A stretch of 64,000 nt of DNA from Vibrio tarriae (GTDB lineage Bacteria > Pseudomonadota > Gammaproteobacteria > Enterobacterales > Vibrionaceae). The stretch's first letter is position 1, and each line of letters begins with the position of its first letter. Both the position numbers and the translations under genes were made by a program. This document shows, in pieces, positions 36,442 through 47,651 of the stretch. The notes below the pieces were generated by a model. That model searched no databases, was not told where the DNA came from, and was given only the letters and a program-made list of their open reading frames with translations. The stretch lies in contig NZ_CP022352.1 in the NCBI RefSeq assembly GCF_002216685.1, positions 434,001 through 498,000 on the forward strand. Reading direction: 5' to 3'.

Positions 36442-36839
36442 TGGGGGCTCCTTGACTTTGTGTTTATATCCTGAGAATTCAGGTTAATTAGATGTTGCGC
36501 AAGAGTAGCTACCCAAGATGACTACTCGGTGAAATTTCTGTTGCTAAAACATGACAATACAAAAAATAAGACTAAAGAGTTAATTCATTTTTTAACTATC
36601 AAACCAAGCAACATTCAACAATCTGTACTACTTTTTCTCTAGCAGCCATTCTTTAATCAACTGGTTGGATACCGAAACAGCATGGGGTTGTAAGCAAGTG
36701 ATGAGTGAGTTCTTTTATCAGCATGAAGAAATTCTATGCATTGAGAGCCCGCGTATATCACGGCCGCTTTATGCAAAAGATAGATAACCATTGTTCAATA
36801 CCCACTTGACACTGTGTATCAAGTAGATAAGGAGTTTTT
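36442..36839. other. Intergenic gap upstream of phoX and the sensor gene
   Basis: About 400 bp with no clear gene. It must contain divergent promoters. An open stretch on the plus strand without a start, closing with a 28-codon frame at 36701-36787 (MSEFFYQHEE onward), could be a decayed coding fragment but lacks a ribosome-binding site. Confidence 0.4.
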
Positions 36840-37400
36840 ATGCACAAATCTTTGGCACTCTTAGTTCTCGCTAGCCTCCCAGCAATGGCCAACGACTACC
36901 AAGTCCAGCTCACGGAATACGTTCAAACAGAGTTAAAACAAATCGCAACCGAACCATTGATTGTCGAAGCAATCAAAGCGCAAAACGCTAAAAATGCAAA
37001 CCTAACTCAAGGCGACATCGATCAGTTGGATAAAAAGTGGCGTGCTGAGGTAGGGAAAAATGACACTCCAATGATCCAATCTGTGCTGAATACACCAGCC
37101 TCACAAAAGCTGATGGAGATTCAAAACGCCAGCAGCGGCAAAATTACCGAAGTATTTATCATGGATAATAAAGGCCTCAACGTCGCTCAAAGTGAAGTTA
37201 CCTCCGACTATTGGCAAGGTGATGAAGCCAAATGGCAAAACAGCTACTCGAAAGGCGCTGGAGCATTCGATATCAGTGATATTGAACAAGATGAATCGAC
37301 CCAAGTATTTCAGGCTCAAGTGAGTTATACCGTGACTGATCCAAGCTCAGGTGAAGCGATTGGTGCGATCACTGTTGGGATCAATGTTGACGCCTTGTAA
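36840..37400 (+). CDS. Stand-alone periplasmic PDC/Cache-like sensor protein
   Basis: A 186-residue exported protein. Signal peptide about 1-17 (ending PAMAND). The mature part has the long N-terminal helix and core of a single Cache/PDC sensor domain (IQNASSGKITEVFIMDNKG about 96-116, YWQGDEAKWQNSYSKG about 124-139, then YTVTDPSSGEAIGAITVGINVD). Such domains normally sit inside chemoreceptors; here it is free, 97 bp upstream of a chemoreceptor gene on the same strand. It probably binds a small ligand in the periplasm and may act with that receptor. Good ribosome-binding site (AAGGAG). Confidence 0.8.
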   Translation: MHKSLALLVLASLPAMANDYQVQLTEYVQTELKQIATEPLIVEAIKAQNAKNANLTQGDIDQLDKKWRAEVGKNDTPMIQSVLNTPASQKLMEIQNASSGKITEVFIMDNKGLNVAQSEVTSDYWQGDEAKWQNSYSKGAGAFDISDIEQDESTQVFQAQVSYTVTDPSSGEAIGAITVGINVDAL

Positions 37401-37497
37401 TACCCTATTCGCGAGCCCAGCCTTAAAGCTGCAGAGCGAGTCTCTGCAGCTTTAAGTCGATAAAAACAAAGCTCATACACTTTGATTTGGTGGACTT

Positions 37498-39063
37498 ATG
37501 AAGTTAAACATTAGTCGTGTTCTTTTGCTGAGCGTATCCATTCTCTTCTCCCTTGCGCTGTTGTCTATAACGTATTTGACCTGGGCGAAAAGCGTGAAGG
37601 AGATGAACACCATCAGTGCTGAGACTTTCGAGAAAACGTCACTTTCTCTGGCTGACAATATTGCGACTGCTGTTCGTTTTAATAAAACCAACGCAATTTC
37701 GGAGCGCGTGACTATTGAACTCAACGCCAATCCAGTGCAACTCAAAAATGTGTATGCCTTCAACACCAAGGGAGAAGTGCTGTTTAACGCAAAAAATACC
37801 AACGATATTCCTACCAACCTGAATCAGTGGGTTGCTCAACCACCGTTAGATCAAGCTGTTCGTATAAGTACTAATGGCAATCAAGGGCTTCGGATTATCG
37901 TACCGCTCAAAGCTGGGAAAAATGCAGATTTAGTAGGCTATCTGGTTACAGAATGGGCATTTGACCAAGTTCAACAAGCCGCAGCTCAATTACGCAACCA
38001 AGCATTTATGTTCAGTATTGGTTGTCTCTTGGTGGCTTTAATTGCACTGTACTGGCTATTACAACGTACATTATTTGGCCCTTTAAATGATTTAAAAGTG
38101 CTTTGTAACGCTCTGGCAAATGGCAATTGTGACCTAAGCTCACGAATTAACTTTCGTAAAGACAATGAACTTGGCCAACTAGCCAACGCGATTGATAACT
38201 TTATCGCCAAAGTGGAAAGCACCTTTGCGCCCATTAAAGACCGCATTGTGGAAGTCACCGATATCAGCCATAAAGTGGAGCAACAAATTAGCCGCTTAGA
38301 ACACAATATACATAACCAACAGAATGAGATTTCCAGTTCAGTCACTATCGGTCATCAAAGCAAAGACAGCATCAAAGCGGTCACTGAGAGTATTTATGCA
38401 GCCTCAGAGTCTTTAAAACAAGCAGTCACCAGCAGTGAAGACAGTAAAGCCCAGCTCCGTGAGGCACAAACCCAAAATCAGCAACTGGTCGAAAAAGCTG
38501 AAATCACCACAAAAACCGCGACTGAATTGAATACACAAGTCGAAAAAGTGACCGACATCTTACAAATGATCCGCAGTATTGCTGACCAAACCAACCTCTT
38601 AGCTCTAAATGCAGCAATTGAAGCCGCCAGAGCGGGGGATAATGGCCGTGGTTTTGCTGTCGTCGCCGATGAAGTACGCCACTTAGCAGAGAAAACTTCC
38701 GCCTCAACCAATCAAGTAGAAACGCTATTAACTCAACTCGCGGGTTACTCAAAAAACCTGATTGGCTATATGGAAGAGAGCTTAGTCGCGGCGCGAAATT
38801 GCGTACAAGCCATCGAAAGTGGCTCAAATTTGGTCGATAAAGCGATTATCGATGTTAATCAAGCCAACAGTACAAACCAAAACGCCGTGCATGATAGCGA
38901 GCAGCAGAATCGCTTGGTTGAACAACTGCTTGATCAACTGCGTTTGTTGGACAACCATGCCCGTGAACTATTAACGGATAGCGCAACGATAAGTGAGCAC
39001 AGTAAAGAGCTACTCCGCTCCGCAAGCCAGACCCGCAGTAACCTCAAGCAACTTTCACATTAA
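37498..39063 (+). CDS. Methyl-accepting chemotaxis protein
   Basis: A 521-residue chemoreceptor. TM1 about 7-30 and TM2 about 166-190 enclose a periplasmic domain of about 135 residues. HAMP about 191-243 ([20 protein letters not shown]). The signalling coiled coil carries the hairpin [18 protein letters not shown] and [18 protein letters not shown]. No CheR-binding pentapeptide at the C-terminus. The upstream gene encodes a free periplasmic sensor domain, a possible ligand-binding partner. Confidence 0.93.
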   Translation: MKLNISRVLLLSVSILFSLALLSITYLTWAKSVKEMNTISAETFEKTSLSLADNIATAVRFNKTNAISERVTIELNANPVQLKNVYAFNTKGEVLFNAKNTNDIPTNLNQWVAQPPLDQAVRISTNGNQGLRIIVPLKAGKNADLVGYLVTEWAFDQVQQAAAQLRNQAFMFSIGCLLVALIALYWLLQRTLFGPLNDLKVLCNALANGNCDLSSRINFRKDNELGQLANAIDNFIAKVESTFAPIKDRIVEVTDISHKVEQQISRLEHNIHNQQNEISSSVTIGHQSKDSIKAVTESIYAASESLKQAVTSSEDSKAQLREAQTQNQQLVEKAEITTKTATELNTQVEKVTDILQMIRSIADQTNLLALNAAIEAARAGDNGRGFAVVADEVRHLAEKTSASTNQVETLLTQLAGYSKNLIGYMEESLVAARNCVQAIESGSNLVDKAIIDVNQANSTNQNAVHDSEQQNRLVEQLLDQLRLLDNHARELLTDSATISEHSKELLRSASQTRSNLKQLSH

Positions 39064-39072
39064 GATGAGTGT

Positions 39073-39185
39073 TATAAACCAACGACTTGGGGTTACTGGC
39101 AGGCGGCAAGTGAATTCATCCCTATGAACTTAGATACACTCTATGATTCGGTTGAACGCATCAATCACGCCAAGAAGAAAGCGCT
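39073..39185. repeat. Degenerate ERIC-like sequence
   Basis: AAACCAACGACTTGGGGTTACTGGCAGGCGGCAAGTGAATTCATCCCTATGA aligns over most of its length to the left half of the full ERIC at 48741; the right half has decayed. Only short pieces of the match are exact. Confidence 0.5.
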
Positions 39186-40020
39186 ATGCTGCATGCACCA
39201 AGTGTGGAGCTAAATTCATCAGTTCATCGACAATTTCTTTAGCCTGCTTTGAGTAAATTAGCTTATCTTTTGCGCCGACCAACTGGATGTAACGAACTTT
39301 GCCAGACAGTATCATTTGTCGCAGGACACGTAATACCACTTGATTGTCCAAAACCTTATGGGTTTCCAAACCGTTCCCAGGGACTAAAGAAGCAAGGTCA
39401 ATATTGATCACCAACTGCTCACAGTGTTCGACATAACCACTCAGTTGGGCTTTGAGTTGAGTGCGATTTAAAAAACCGCACTCTTCATGACTGACCCAAT
39501 CGCACCCCAGATCCTCGGCATACTCTAAGGTCTGGGCGTGGGTGTGCTCTGTATCAATCCCAATACAAAACAGCTTAGCTTGTGCAAAGCGCGATAAAGC
39601 AAAGTGAAAAGCGCTGCCCACTTGCAGATCCAGTGTTTGCTTAAGTTCAAAACCATGCCCGATATGCACCATTCCTACACTGGCACCGTCTTGCGTTAAC
39701 GCAGGCAAACTGTGCAATAAAATTTCATGGCAGTTAGTTAAAGCAACAGGGATACTCCCAAGAGCCACCGATTGATTCAAGGCTTGTTGGTATTTAGCCT
39801 GAGTTTGGCCATCCAACACATAATGACTGGCATCGGCGTATTTCGGCGTAGATTGCTGCTGATACAACCAATCTGAAGCGACATCCAAGCTTTGCTGCGC
39901 AAACTCAAACTCTACCAGCGACATCGGCTTTACGCGCTGACACACGGTCATAAAGCCAAACGTAGACGTTGGATGACTGGATGTACGATGTAAACGGTAG
40001 CGTTTGAATAAGCTAAGCAT
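39184..40020 (-). CDS. Ureohydrolase (arginase/formiminoglutamase)-fold protein lacking metal ligands
   Basis: A 278-residue cytoplasmic protein. Start at the ATG after AAAGGTAATTGATC, two codons inside a TTG-started frame. The fold follows arginase/agmatinase, but the Mn-binding motifs are altered: GGDH is TNCH (ALTNCHEILL, about 96-105), DAHxD is IGHGFE (about 120-128), and SFDxDxxDP is INIDLASLVPG (about 208-218). At best two ligand positions survive. It is therefore probably not a hydrolase; it may be a binding or regulatory protein, or a decayed enzyme. Starts within 7 bp of the IclR stop, so co-transcribed with it. Confidence 0.75.
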   Translation of the reverse strand: MLSLFKRYRLHRTSSHPTSTFGFMTVCQRVKPMSLVEFEFAQQSLDVASDWLYQQQSTPKYADASHYVLDGQTQAKYQQALNQSVALGSIPVALTNCHEILLHSLPALTQDGASVGMVHIGHGFELKQTLDLQVGSAFHFALSRFAQAKLFCIGIDTEHTHAQTLEYAEDLGCDWVSHEECGFLNRTQLKAQLSGYVEHCEQLVINIDLASLVPGNGLETHKVLDNQVVLRVLRQMILSGKVRYIQLVGAKDKLIYSKQAKEIVDELMNLAPHLVHAA

Positions 40021-40026
40021 GATCAA

Positions 40027-40761
40027 TTACCTTTCTGGTGGCAACGCCCGTGCGGCTTGCAATACATGTAAAATTATCCGTTGCTTGTTGCTTTCGACTC
40101 GGTGGGCTGGCGCCATCACCGAAATTGCCCCAATCAACTTACTCCCTTTCATCACCGGAGCACTGATCCCCGAAACACCGGGATCAATTTCAGAGGTACT
40201 CACGGCATATCCATGGCGACGTATTTTTTCAAACTCGCTCTGCCACTTATCTAAGGTCGGATCTTCGCCAAAATAGCGCAGGATCTTTTCACAACGAGCG
40301 GCAGGCATGTACGCCAACATCACTTTAGATGAGGCACCTCGAAGCAGTGGTTGACTTTGACCCTGGACGAAGCTGCATCGAAGCGCCTGCATACTTTCTC
40401 TTTGGCTAACGCATAGGGCTCGATAACCGACAGGCACCATATACGCGGCCATTTCCCCAGTCTGTTTTTGTAGACGACTTAACACAGCTTCAACCGCATC
40501 GAGGTTATGTTGGCTGGTTTCGTAACTTCTCATCAGCAGTAATGCCGCTGGACCGATGATCAAGGTTTTGTCGTGCGGACTCTCTTCAATCAAGTTCCAT
40601 TCTTTCAGCAGCTTCAAATGTCGATACAGGCTACTGAGCGGTACTTGCAGTTGTTCACTGAGTCCTTTTGCAGAGACAGGTTCTGGGTTTACTGCGACTT
40701 GCATCAGCAATTGCAGTGATTTTTCATTAACTTGGTTTGCTGAAATCTTTGTTTCGTTCAT
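40027..40761 (-). CDS. IclR-family transcriptional regulator
   Basis: A 244-residue regulator. The N-terminal winged helix (about 10-70) has VSAKGLSEQLQVPLSSLYRHL as recognition region. The GAF-like effector domain follows (GYRALCVSQRESMQALRC, then GASSKVMLAYM, then DPGVSGISAPVM near 190). IclR proteins usually sense small carboxylates or aromatics. It is in an operon with the ureohydrolase-like gene and divergent from nothing; chiA2 lies upstream on the same strand with a terminator between, so control of chiA2 is possible but unproven. Confidence 0.92.
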   Translation of the reverse strand: MNETKISANQVNEKSLQLLMQVAVNPEPVSAKGLSEQLQVPLSSLYRHLKLLKEWNLIEESPHDKTLIIGPAALLLMRSYETSQHNLDAVEAVLSRLQKQTGEMAAYMVPVGYRALCVSQRESMQALRCSFVQGQSQPLLRGASSKVMLAYMPAARCEKILRYFGEDPTLDKWQSEFEKIRRHGYAVSTSEIDPGVSGISAPVMKGSKLIGAISVMAPAHRVESNKQRIILHVLQAARALPPER

Positions 40762-41069
40762 GTGTGCTTTTTAGCCTTTAATGGTGGGCACCTCAAATCT
40801 TGATTCTTGTATATCGAGAAATAGAGAAGAATTAAAGGATTGCATTCCCACATGGTGAGAATGAACGAAAAATTGGGCAAATTAACCAGAAAATAAGGCT
40901 CACTTAGGCTTGAGACGAAGCTTGCTCAACTTAACTGCCCCAATTTGCTTAACCGTTGTTTGCGCTTTTCAAAAGAGGATATCGTCATGCTATTCCCTTC
41001 TCCTCCAAGAAAGTAGCAACCTAATCATGTCCATTACGCTGCAAATTCGCAGCAAAAACACGTCAATAG
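40762..41069. other. Gap between chiA2 terminator and iclR
   Basis: About 310 bp without a supported gene. It should hold the iclR promoter. A 9-codon frame on the plus strand at 40987 after AGAGGATATCGTC is too short to call. Confidence 0.35.
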
Positions 41070-41100
41070 AAAGAGGCTCTACATCTGTAGAGCCTCTCTA
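41070..41100 (-). terminator. Terminator downstream of chiA2
   Basis: AGAGGCTCTAC/GTAGAGCCTCT forms an 11-bp stem with a short loop. The T-rich tract is weak on both sides. Confidence 0.7.
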
Positions 41101-41147
41101 TAGGTTGAGAATCGTTACATCACTGAGGCAAGCTCAGATGAGGCCGA

Positions 41148-43697
41148 TTAATGAGTAGAACAGCTCGCGGCACCGAGATCTTTCCACACACCCCACTCAC
41201 CAGATTTACTTGGGTCTTCTCCGCGAGTCCACCATTTGGCTTCCCACGTTTTTCCGGCCCAAGCCACTTGCTGACCACCTGTGTAAATGACATCAGCACT
41301 CCACAAGTTAGTGCAGGCATCACCACCAGTACTCGCTTTTTTCTCAACCAATACAACGGCAGATGCCTTACTGGTTGCTTTGCCATCACTCACGGTAACA
41401 GTGAAGTTTAAGCTGGTGTCTTGGCTATATTCACCAGCAACAAAAGTCACTTTTGCACCTTGTACTGTGGCGTTAATGCCAACAGGCAGATCCCAAGTAA
41501 AACTCAACGGATCTTGATCAACATCACTCGACACTGAGGCATCGATCACCACCGTAGCACCTGCTTTTACTGACGCTGGGGCTGAAACTGCCGCAACGGG
41601 TGCTGTGTTCACAGGTGTCGTGGACTTCGGATTCACCGTAACCACCACAGTATCAGTTGCCGTAGCACCTTTGTTGTCTGTCACCGTCAGTTTGAATGTA
41701 AGCGTTTGCTTCTCCGTCACTTCTGCGGCGTTAAAGCTCGCTTTCGCGCTATTAGCTGCCGTTAACGTCACTGTCGTGCCTGCAGTTTGTTCCCACAAGT
41801 AGCTAGCAATGCTGCCATCACTGTCTTTTGAAGCGCTTCCATCTAAAGAAACCGCTGAAGGACCAGTGACTGTTACATCCGCTCCAGCATTTGCAACTGG
41901 TGCTTTGTTCACTGGAGGAGTGGTTGTGCCACCCGCTAAGCTCTCATGCATTGCATTGAGGATGTCGCCGTTGTCCGCATCAATTTCCCATGAGAACAAG
42001 CCTGCCAAACCAAGGTTACGTACGTAAGAACCTTTCGCTTTGATAGAACGATCGTCATCAAAAGTGACGAGCTGACCGGTTGTACGGTTCCAAACCCAAG
42101 GCGCTTCCGCTTGCTCATCGTAACCGTATTCAAAACCATTCACGCCTGTTTTGTTAGCGCCAAGCATGTACGTTTTAATACCTTTATAGTCGATGACACC
42201 CGCTTCCCAAACACCTTGTGTCGTTGTGCCTTTCAGCTTGCCATTACCAACACCCGTCATCGGGTCGTTAGGATCTTTCAGTGAGGCTGGAGTCACACCT
42301 TCCCAACCACGACCATACATAGCTGCACCCACTACAAGCTTGCTCGGTGGAACACCTTGTGCGAGCAGTAATTGAATACCATTGTCGGTAGTATAAGCTG
42401 GGCCTTTGTACGGTTCGCCGTTTTCATCCACGCCTTTACCATCACATTGACCAGGGCGCATGAAGGAACCACAGTACAACGCCGTTTGGTGACCCAATAC
42501 GTTATTCCAGCCACCGTAGAAGTCATAAGTCATCGCGAAGATGTAATCCATGTACTGAACCGCTTGACCGTAGTTCACATCTTCAATCTTGTCGTGGCCG
42601 ACACCGATTGCTGAAGTCAGTTCATACTGACGGCCAGTTTCCGCTTCAAGCTCATCGAGCATAGCGCGCAGCTCTGCCATCAATGCTACGTACGCTGGAC
42701 CATCTTTTACTGGATCACCCAGGTTAGCCGCTTGGCCGCCGCCACCAGGGAATTCCCAGTCAATATCGACACCGTCGTAGAATTTCCATGTTTTCAGGAA
42801 ACGTTTCACAGAAGCGACAAACACGTCACGCTTCGCTTTGTCGGTAAAGCTGAAGAATGGATCTGAGAGTGTCCAACCACCGATCGATGGGATGATTTTC
42901 AGATCAGGATAAGTTTTTTTCAGCGCCATCAACATGGCGTAGTTACCTTTGATCGGTGAGCTGTACTGATGACCCGCTTGCGGGAAGCTCTTCTGATAAG
43001 CAGCCCAAGGATCGTGGATGACCACTTCAAAATCAGGCACACCCTGACACGCGGTTTGCAGAGCGTTAAAGCTGTTGCCGCCAACTGATTTCAACGATTC
43101 GTTTGGACCACAGATCGGAATAAAACCATACAGAATATGAGTGAGATTCTGCCCAGGGATGTTATCCACTGTGTATTTACGATCATAAATTCCCCACTCA
43201 ACAAAATAAGTCCCAACCACAGTATTTTGTGGAATGGTGTAAGACTTGTTGTTAGGGTCAATATTCATCGTCAACGGCTTGAGGTGCGAACCATCGGTAT
43301 CCGCAATAGTGATTTCACTTGGCGCACTTTTAGAACAGCCCGTGGCATCACACGCTTCGATCACTAATTGATAAACACCACCTTTAGGATAGGTAAACTT
43401 GGCGGTAGTTTGGCTACCAGTGATTGGGCCGGTGGCGACTTCAACTCCATCAAAATAGATCTTATAGGTATTCCCTGTCACACCACTCCACTGGTTGAAC
43501 TTGAGAGTGATGGGGGCTTCTTCATGGTATTTGACCATTTGGTTGTAACCCGCAGTGGTTTCCATTGCGAGTTCAACTTTCGAAAATTGCAGATTGTTCG
43601 ACCCATACACGTCAACACTAGGAGCCGAGGGTGCTGCCATCGCGGTACTCGCAAGAGCACATGCGATACTTGCGGCGCACAAAGTCATTCGATTCAT
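41148..43697 (-). CDS. chiA2: Extracellular chitinase ChiA2 (GH18)
   Basis: An 849-residue secreted chitinase. Signal peptide 1-21 (ending STAMA). An N-terminal Ig/FnIII-like chitin-binding region spans about 25-155. The GH18 barrel spans about 165-590 with the catalytic DGVDIDWEFP near 315 (Glu is the acid). Two PKD/Ig-like domains follow (about 600-790, each opening NxAPVA). The C-terminus is a CBM5/12 chitin-binding module (YTGGQQVAWAGKTWEAKWWT). It breaks down chitin of zooplankton and intestinal mucin sugars and is exported by T2SS. Expression is chitin-induced through ChiS in V. cholerae; no site is claimed here. Confidence 0.95.
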   Translation of the reverse strand: MNRMTLCAASIACALASTAMAAPSAPSVDVYGSNNLQFSKVELAMETTAGYNQMVKYHEEAPITLKFNQWSGVTGNTYKIYFDGVEVATGPITGSQTTAKFTYPKGGVYQLVIEACDATGCSKSAPSEITIADTDGSHLKPLTMNIDPNNKSYTIPQNTVVGTYFVEWGIYDRKYTVDNIPGQNLTHILYGFIPICGPNESLKSVGGNSFNALQTACQGVPDFEVVIHDPWAAYQKSFPQAGHQYSSPIKGNYAMLMALKKTYPDLKIIPSIGGWTLSDPFFSFTDKAKRDVFVASVKRFLKTWKFYDGVDIDWEFPGGGGQAANLGDPVKDGPAYVALMAELRAMLDELEAETGRQYELTSAIGVGHDKIEDVNYGQAVQYMDYIFAMTYDFYGGWNNVLGHQTALYCGSFMRPGQCDGKGVDENGEPYKGPAYTTDNGIQLLLAQGVPPSKLVVGAAMYGRGWEGVTPASLKDPNDPMTGVGNGKLKGTTTQGVWEAGVIDYKGIKTYMLGANKTGVNGFEYGYDEQAEAPWVWNRTTGQLVTFDDDRSIKAKGSYVRNLGLAGLFSWEIDADNGDILNAMHESLAGGTTTPPVNKAPVANAGADVTVTGPSAVSLDGSASKDSDGSIASYLWEQTAGTTVTLTAANSAKASFNAAEVTEKQTLTFKLTVTDNKGATATDTVVVTVNPKSTTPVNTAPVAAVSAPASVKAGATVVIDASVSSDVDQDPLSFTWDLPVGINATVQGAKVTFVAGEYSQDTSLNFTVTVSDGKATSKASAVVLVEKKASTGGDACTNLWSADVIYTGGQQVAWAGKTWEAKWWTRGEDPSKSGEWGVWKDLGAASCSTH

Positions 43698-44131
43698 AAG
43701 TTATATCTCTCTTCCTTAGATATTTCATTTTTATCAATGGCTGCCAGCACACTCAGTACATTGCATGAAGGCATCGATTGTCAGTATCAGAGAGACTTTT
43801 TTATTTGCGAAAAAAAATTAATCACTTTTCGAGTCACAAGTCGCTAATTTTCCGAAATCAGCGAGGAGTTGCAGAAATTAAGCAATCTTGAGTCAAGAAT
43901 TCAGAATTTTGACAAAACAAATTGGTATTAATTATTGATTTACGCTAACAGGCTCCATGTTTACAGCATATTTACCCTATATTGTACGAAATGCAGCCAG
44001 ATCCGTTTTTCTGTTAAGTTTCAGTGAATTTGCTTCACTTTGTGGGAGTCAAACCTTGCCTTTTCGCCATCAAAAGCGCACCCTTTGCAACACTCGTCAC
44101 AGAACGAAATACACAAGAAAAGGATTGAAAA
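43698..44131. other. Divergent promoter region of chiA2 and the DUF2057 gene
   Basis: About 430 A/T-rich bases with no coding frame I can support. It must contain both promoters. A TTGACA at 43910-43915 faces the DUF2057 gene, but no good -10 follows. Confidence 0.35.
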
Positions 44132-44767
44132 ATGAAACCTATGCAGCGTCTTACTTGTTTGCTTGCCCTCTGTTTTGCTGCTTCTACAAGTGCCAAAGTC
44201 ACTATGGAGATCCCAGATACGATTGATCTATTGGTCGTAAATGGCAGCAGCCCTAAACTTTCTGGCGGCTTTTTTGACGCCACGAAAAAGCTAGAATTAG
44301 ACGATGGTGAACAGCAAATTGTCTTTCGTTATGCGCCATATTTCAGCCAAGGTAATGATCGCATCATCATCGATAGCGAAGTGGTGATTGCGACTTTTGA
44401 CGCTGCCAACCAAGAACTCCGTTTTGATATGCCTAAGTATCGAGATGCTCCTCAGGCGACCAAAGCCATCAAAACCATGCAGTGGCAACTACTTGATCAA
44501 CAAGGTAAAGCTGTAGAATTACGCCAAGATCGTCTTATCAAAGAAGGCATGCAGATTGGGCGTAACTTTGAGTTTGAAACCGCTGAATATAATAAGAAAG
44601 GGGGCGTGGCGGCCTTAACCAGCTCAATGGCGGTTCAGCCTATCGCTCAGCAAGAGATTTCCAATGCGACGGCCATAGCTGCAGCCGAAGAAATGCTGCA
44701 CTTTTGGTACAACAAAGCGGATGCTGAGACCAAAGCTCGCTTTAAAGCCTTTGTTAATCAACAATAA
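44132..44767 (+). CDS. DUF2057 family secreted protein (YccT-like)
   Basis: A 211-residue exported protein. Signal peptide about 1-21 (ending STSAK). The body matches the DUF2057/YccT family: N-terminal beta-rich LLVVNGSSPKL, then LDDGEQQIVFRYAPYF with conserved glycines and aromatics, and a C-terminal helix MLHFWYNKADAETKARFKAFV. Function in this family is unclear; E. coli YccT has been linked to curli regulation. Ribosome-binding site AAGGA. Ends in a terminator shared with the transporter gene. Confidence 0.85.
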   Translation: MKPMQRLTCLLALCFAASTSAKVTMEIPDTIDLLVVNGSSPKLSGGFFDATKKLELDDGEQQIVFRYAPYFSQGNDRIIIDSEVVIATFDAANQELRFDMPKYRDAPQATKAIKTMQWQLLDQQGKAVELRQDRLIKEGMQIGRNFEFETAEYNKKGGVAALTSSMAVQPIAQQEISNATAIAAAEEMLHFWYNKADAETKARFKAFVNQQ

Positions 44768-44815
44768 ATACTCTTTTTCTGCTGATTGCTCTACACAAAG
44801 CGGAATACAAAACTA

Positions 44816-44843
44816 AACGAGGCCTCAAGGGCCTCGTTTTTTA
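44816..44843. terminator. Bidirectional terminator
   Basis: AACGAGGCC/GGCCTCGTT stem followed by T6 on the plus strand. Confidence 0.9.
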
Positions 44844-44862
44844 TCGCTCTATAAACAGTGAC

Positions 44863-46564
<1,702 letters not shown>

Positions 46565-47521
46565 ATGACAGACATCATTGCTCAACTACAGTTTTCCGCC
46601 ACCATCACAGGCCCCATCTGCCTTATGCTCGGTTTGGGCGTGTTTTTTAAACGGATTAACCTGATCAATGAAAATTTTATTGAAGTCGCATCGCGGATTG
46701 TTTTTCAGGTAACCCTCCCAGCAATGCTGTTTTTGAGCATCGTCAGTTCAAAACACGATTTTTCCTCAAGCACTTCCTTAGTGATATACAGCTTAATCGC
46801 TAATGTGCTGTTTTTTCTCTTCACTCTCTTTAGCACTCGAAAACTGATCGACAAGCCTCATGATTGGGGAGTGATCACGCAAGGCGGATTTCGAGCCAAC
46901 ACCGCCATTATTGGTTTGGCTTATGTCGCGAACACTTATGGCAACGCGGGTGTTGCTCTGGCGGCTATCTACGTCGCCTCAACCACAGTTTTATTCAACA
47001 TTCAGGCGGTGATTGCCCTCACCCCGCGAGGAGAACACAACGGGTGGCAGGCAGGAAAATTGATGTTTAAAACACTGACCAAAAACCCGTTGATCATCTC
47101 CATCGTGCTTGGTTTTCTATTCTATCTCGCCAGTGTACCTGTTCCTAAAATTGTGACGGATGCTGGACACTACTTTGCCAATATGACCCTGCCATTAGCC
47201 CTGCTTTGTACAGGAGGTTCGCTGAATCTCAACTCGTTGAAGGATGATCGTAACTCCGCTTGGTTTGCGACCGGTTATAAGCTGCTTCTCTCGCCTTTAC
47301 TGATCACAGGAGGAGCTTGGTTATTTGGTTTTAGAGGTTTAGATCTTGGTTTGCTTTTCTTAATGACTTCCGCCCCCACAGCAGCAGCTAGCTATGTGAT
47401 GGCACGAGCGATGGGAGGGAATTCAGCTCTTGCCGCTAATATAATCGCCCTCACCACCGTATTTTCACTCTTTACCTGTACGCTTGGTATTTTCTTGCTT
47501 TCTAGTTTTGGATTGATCTAA
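46565..47521 (+). CDS. AEC-family permease
   Basis: A 318-residue inner-membrane carrier of the auxin efflux carrier family. Start set at MTDIIAQLQF after AAAGGATTG; the frame extends 12 codons upstream. About ten helices in two 5-helix halves with a charged loop between. Bacterial AEC proteins export malonate, malate or other anions; nothing here fixes the substrate. Hallmark segments are FRANTAIIGLAY and SAPTAAASYVMARAMGG. Confidence 0.88.
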   Translation: MTDIIAQLQFSATITGPICLMLGLGVFFKRINLINENFIEVASRIVFQVTLPAMLFLSIVSSKHDFSSSTSLVIYSLIANVLFFLFTLFSTRKLIDKPHDWGVITQGGFRANTAIIGLAYVANTYGNAGVALAAIYVASTTVLFNIQAVIALTPRGEHNGWQAGKLMFKTLTKNPLIISIVLGFLFYLASVPVPKIVTDAGHYFANMTLPLALLCTGGSLNLNSLKDDRNSAWFATGYKLLLSPLLITGGAWLFGFRGLDLGLLFLMTSAPTAAASYVMARAMGGNSALAANIIALTTVFSLFTCTLGIFLLSSFGLI

Positions 47522-47540
47522 TCACCACAGGTGAGCACTG

Positions 47541-47570
47541 GATCGCAAATTGGCGATCTCCTTTTTTGAC
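47541..47570 (+). terminator. Weak terminator after the AEC gene
   Basis: GATCGC/GGCGATC stem with T7-type tract within 10 nt. Confidence 0.55.
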
Positions 47571-47651
47571 AGCAAAAAAAGGCGATGGAAATCAAAAGAA
47601 TGACCATTTGATTAACGTAATGTCGGCCTTTTCATTTTGCCGAGTGTCGTT

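Noticed and set aside
43957..44226. 89-codon plus-strand frame upstream of the DUF2057 gene
   Set aside because: It overlaps the signal peptide of the DUF2057 protein in another frame, has no ribosome-binding site and no protein-like composition.
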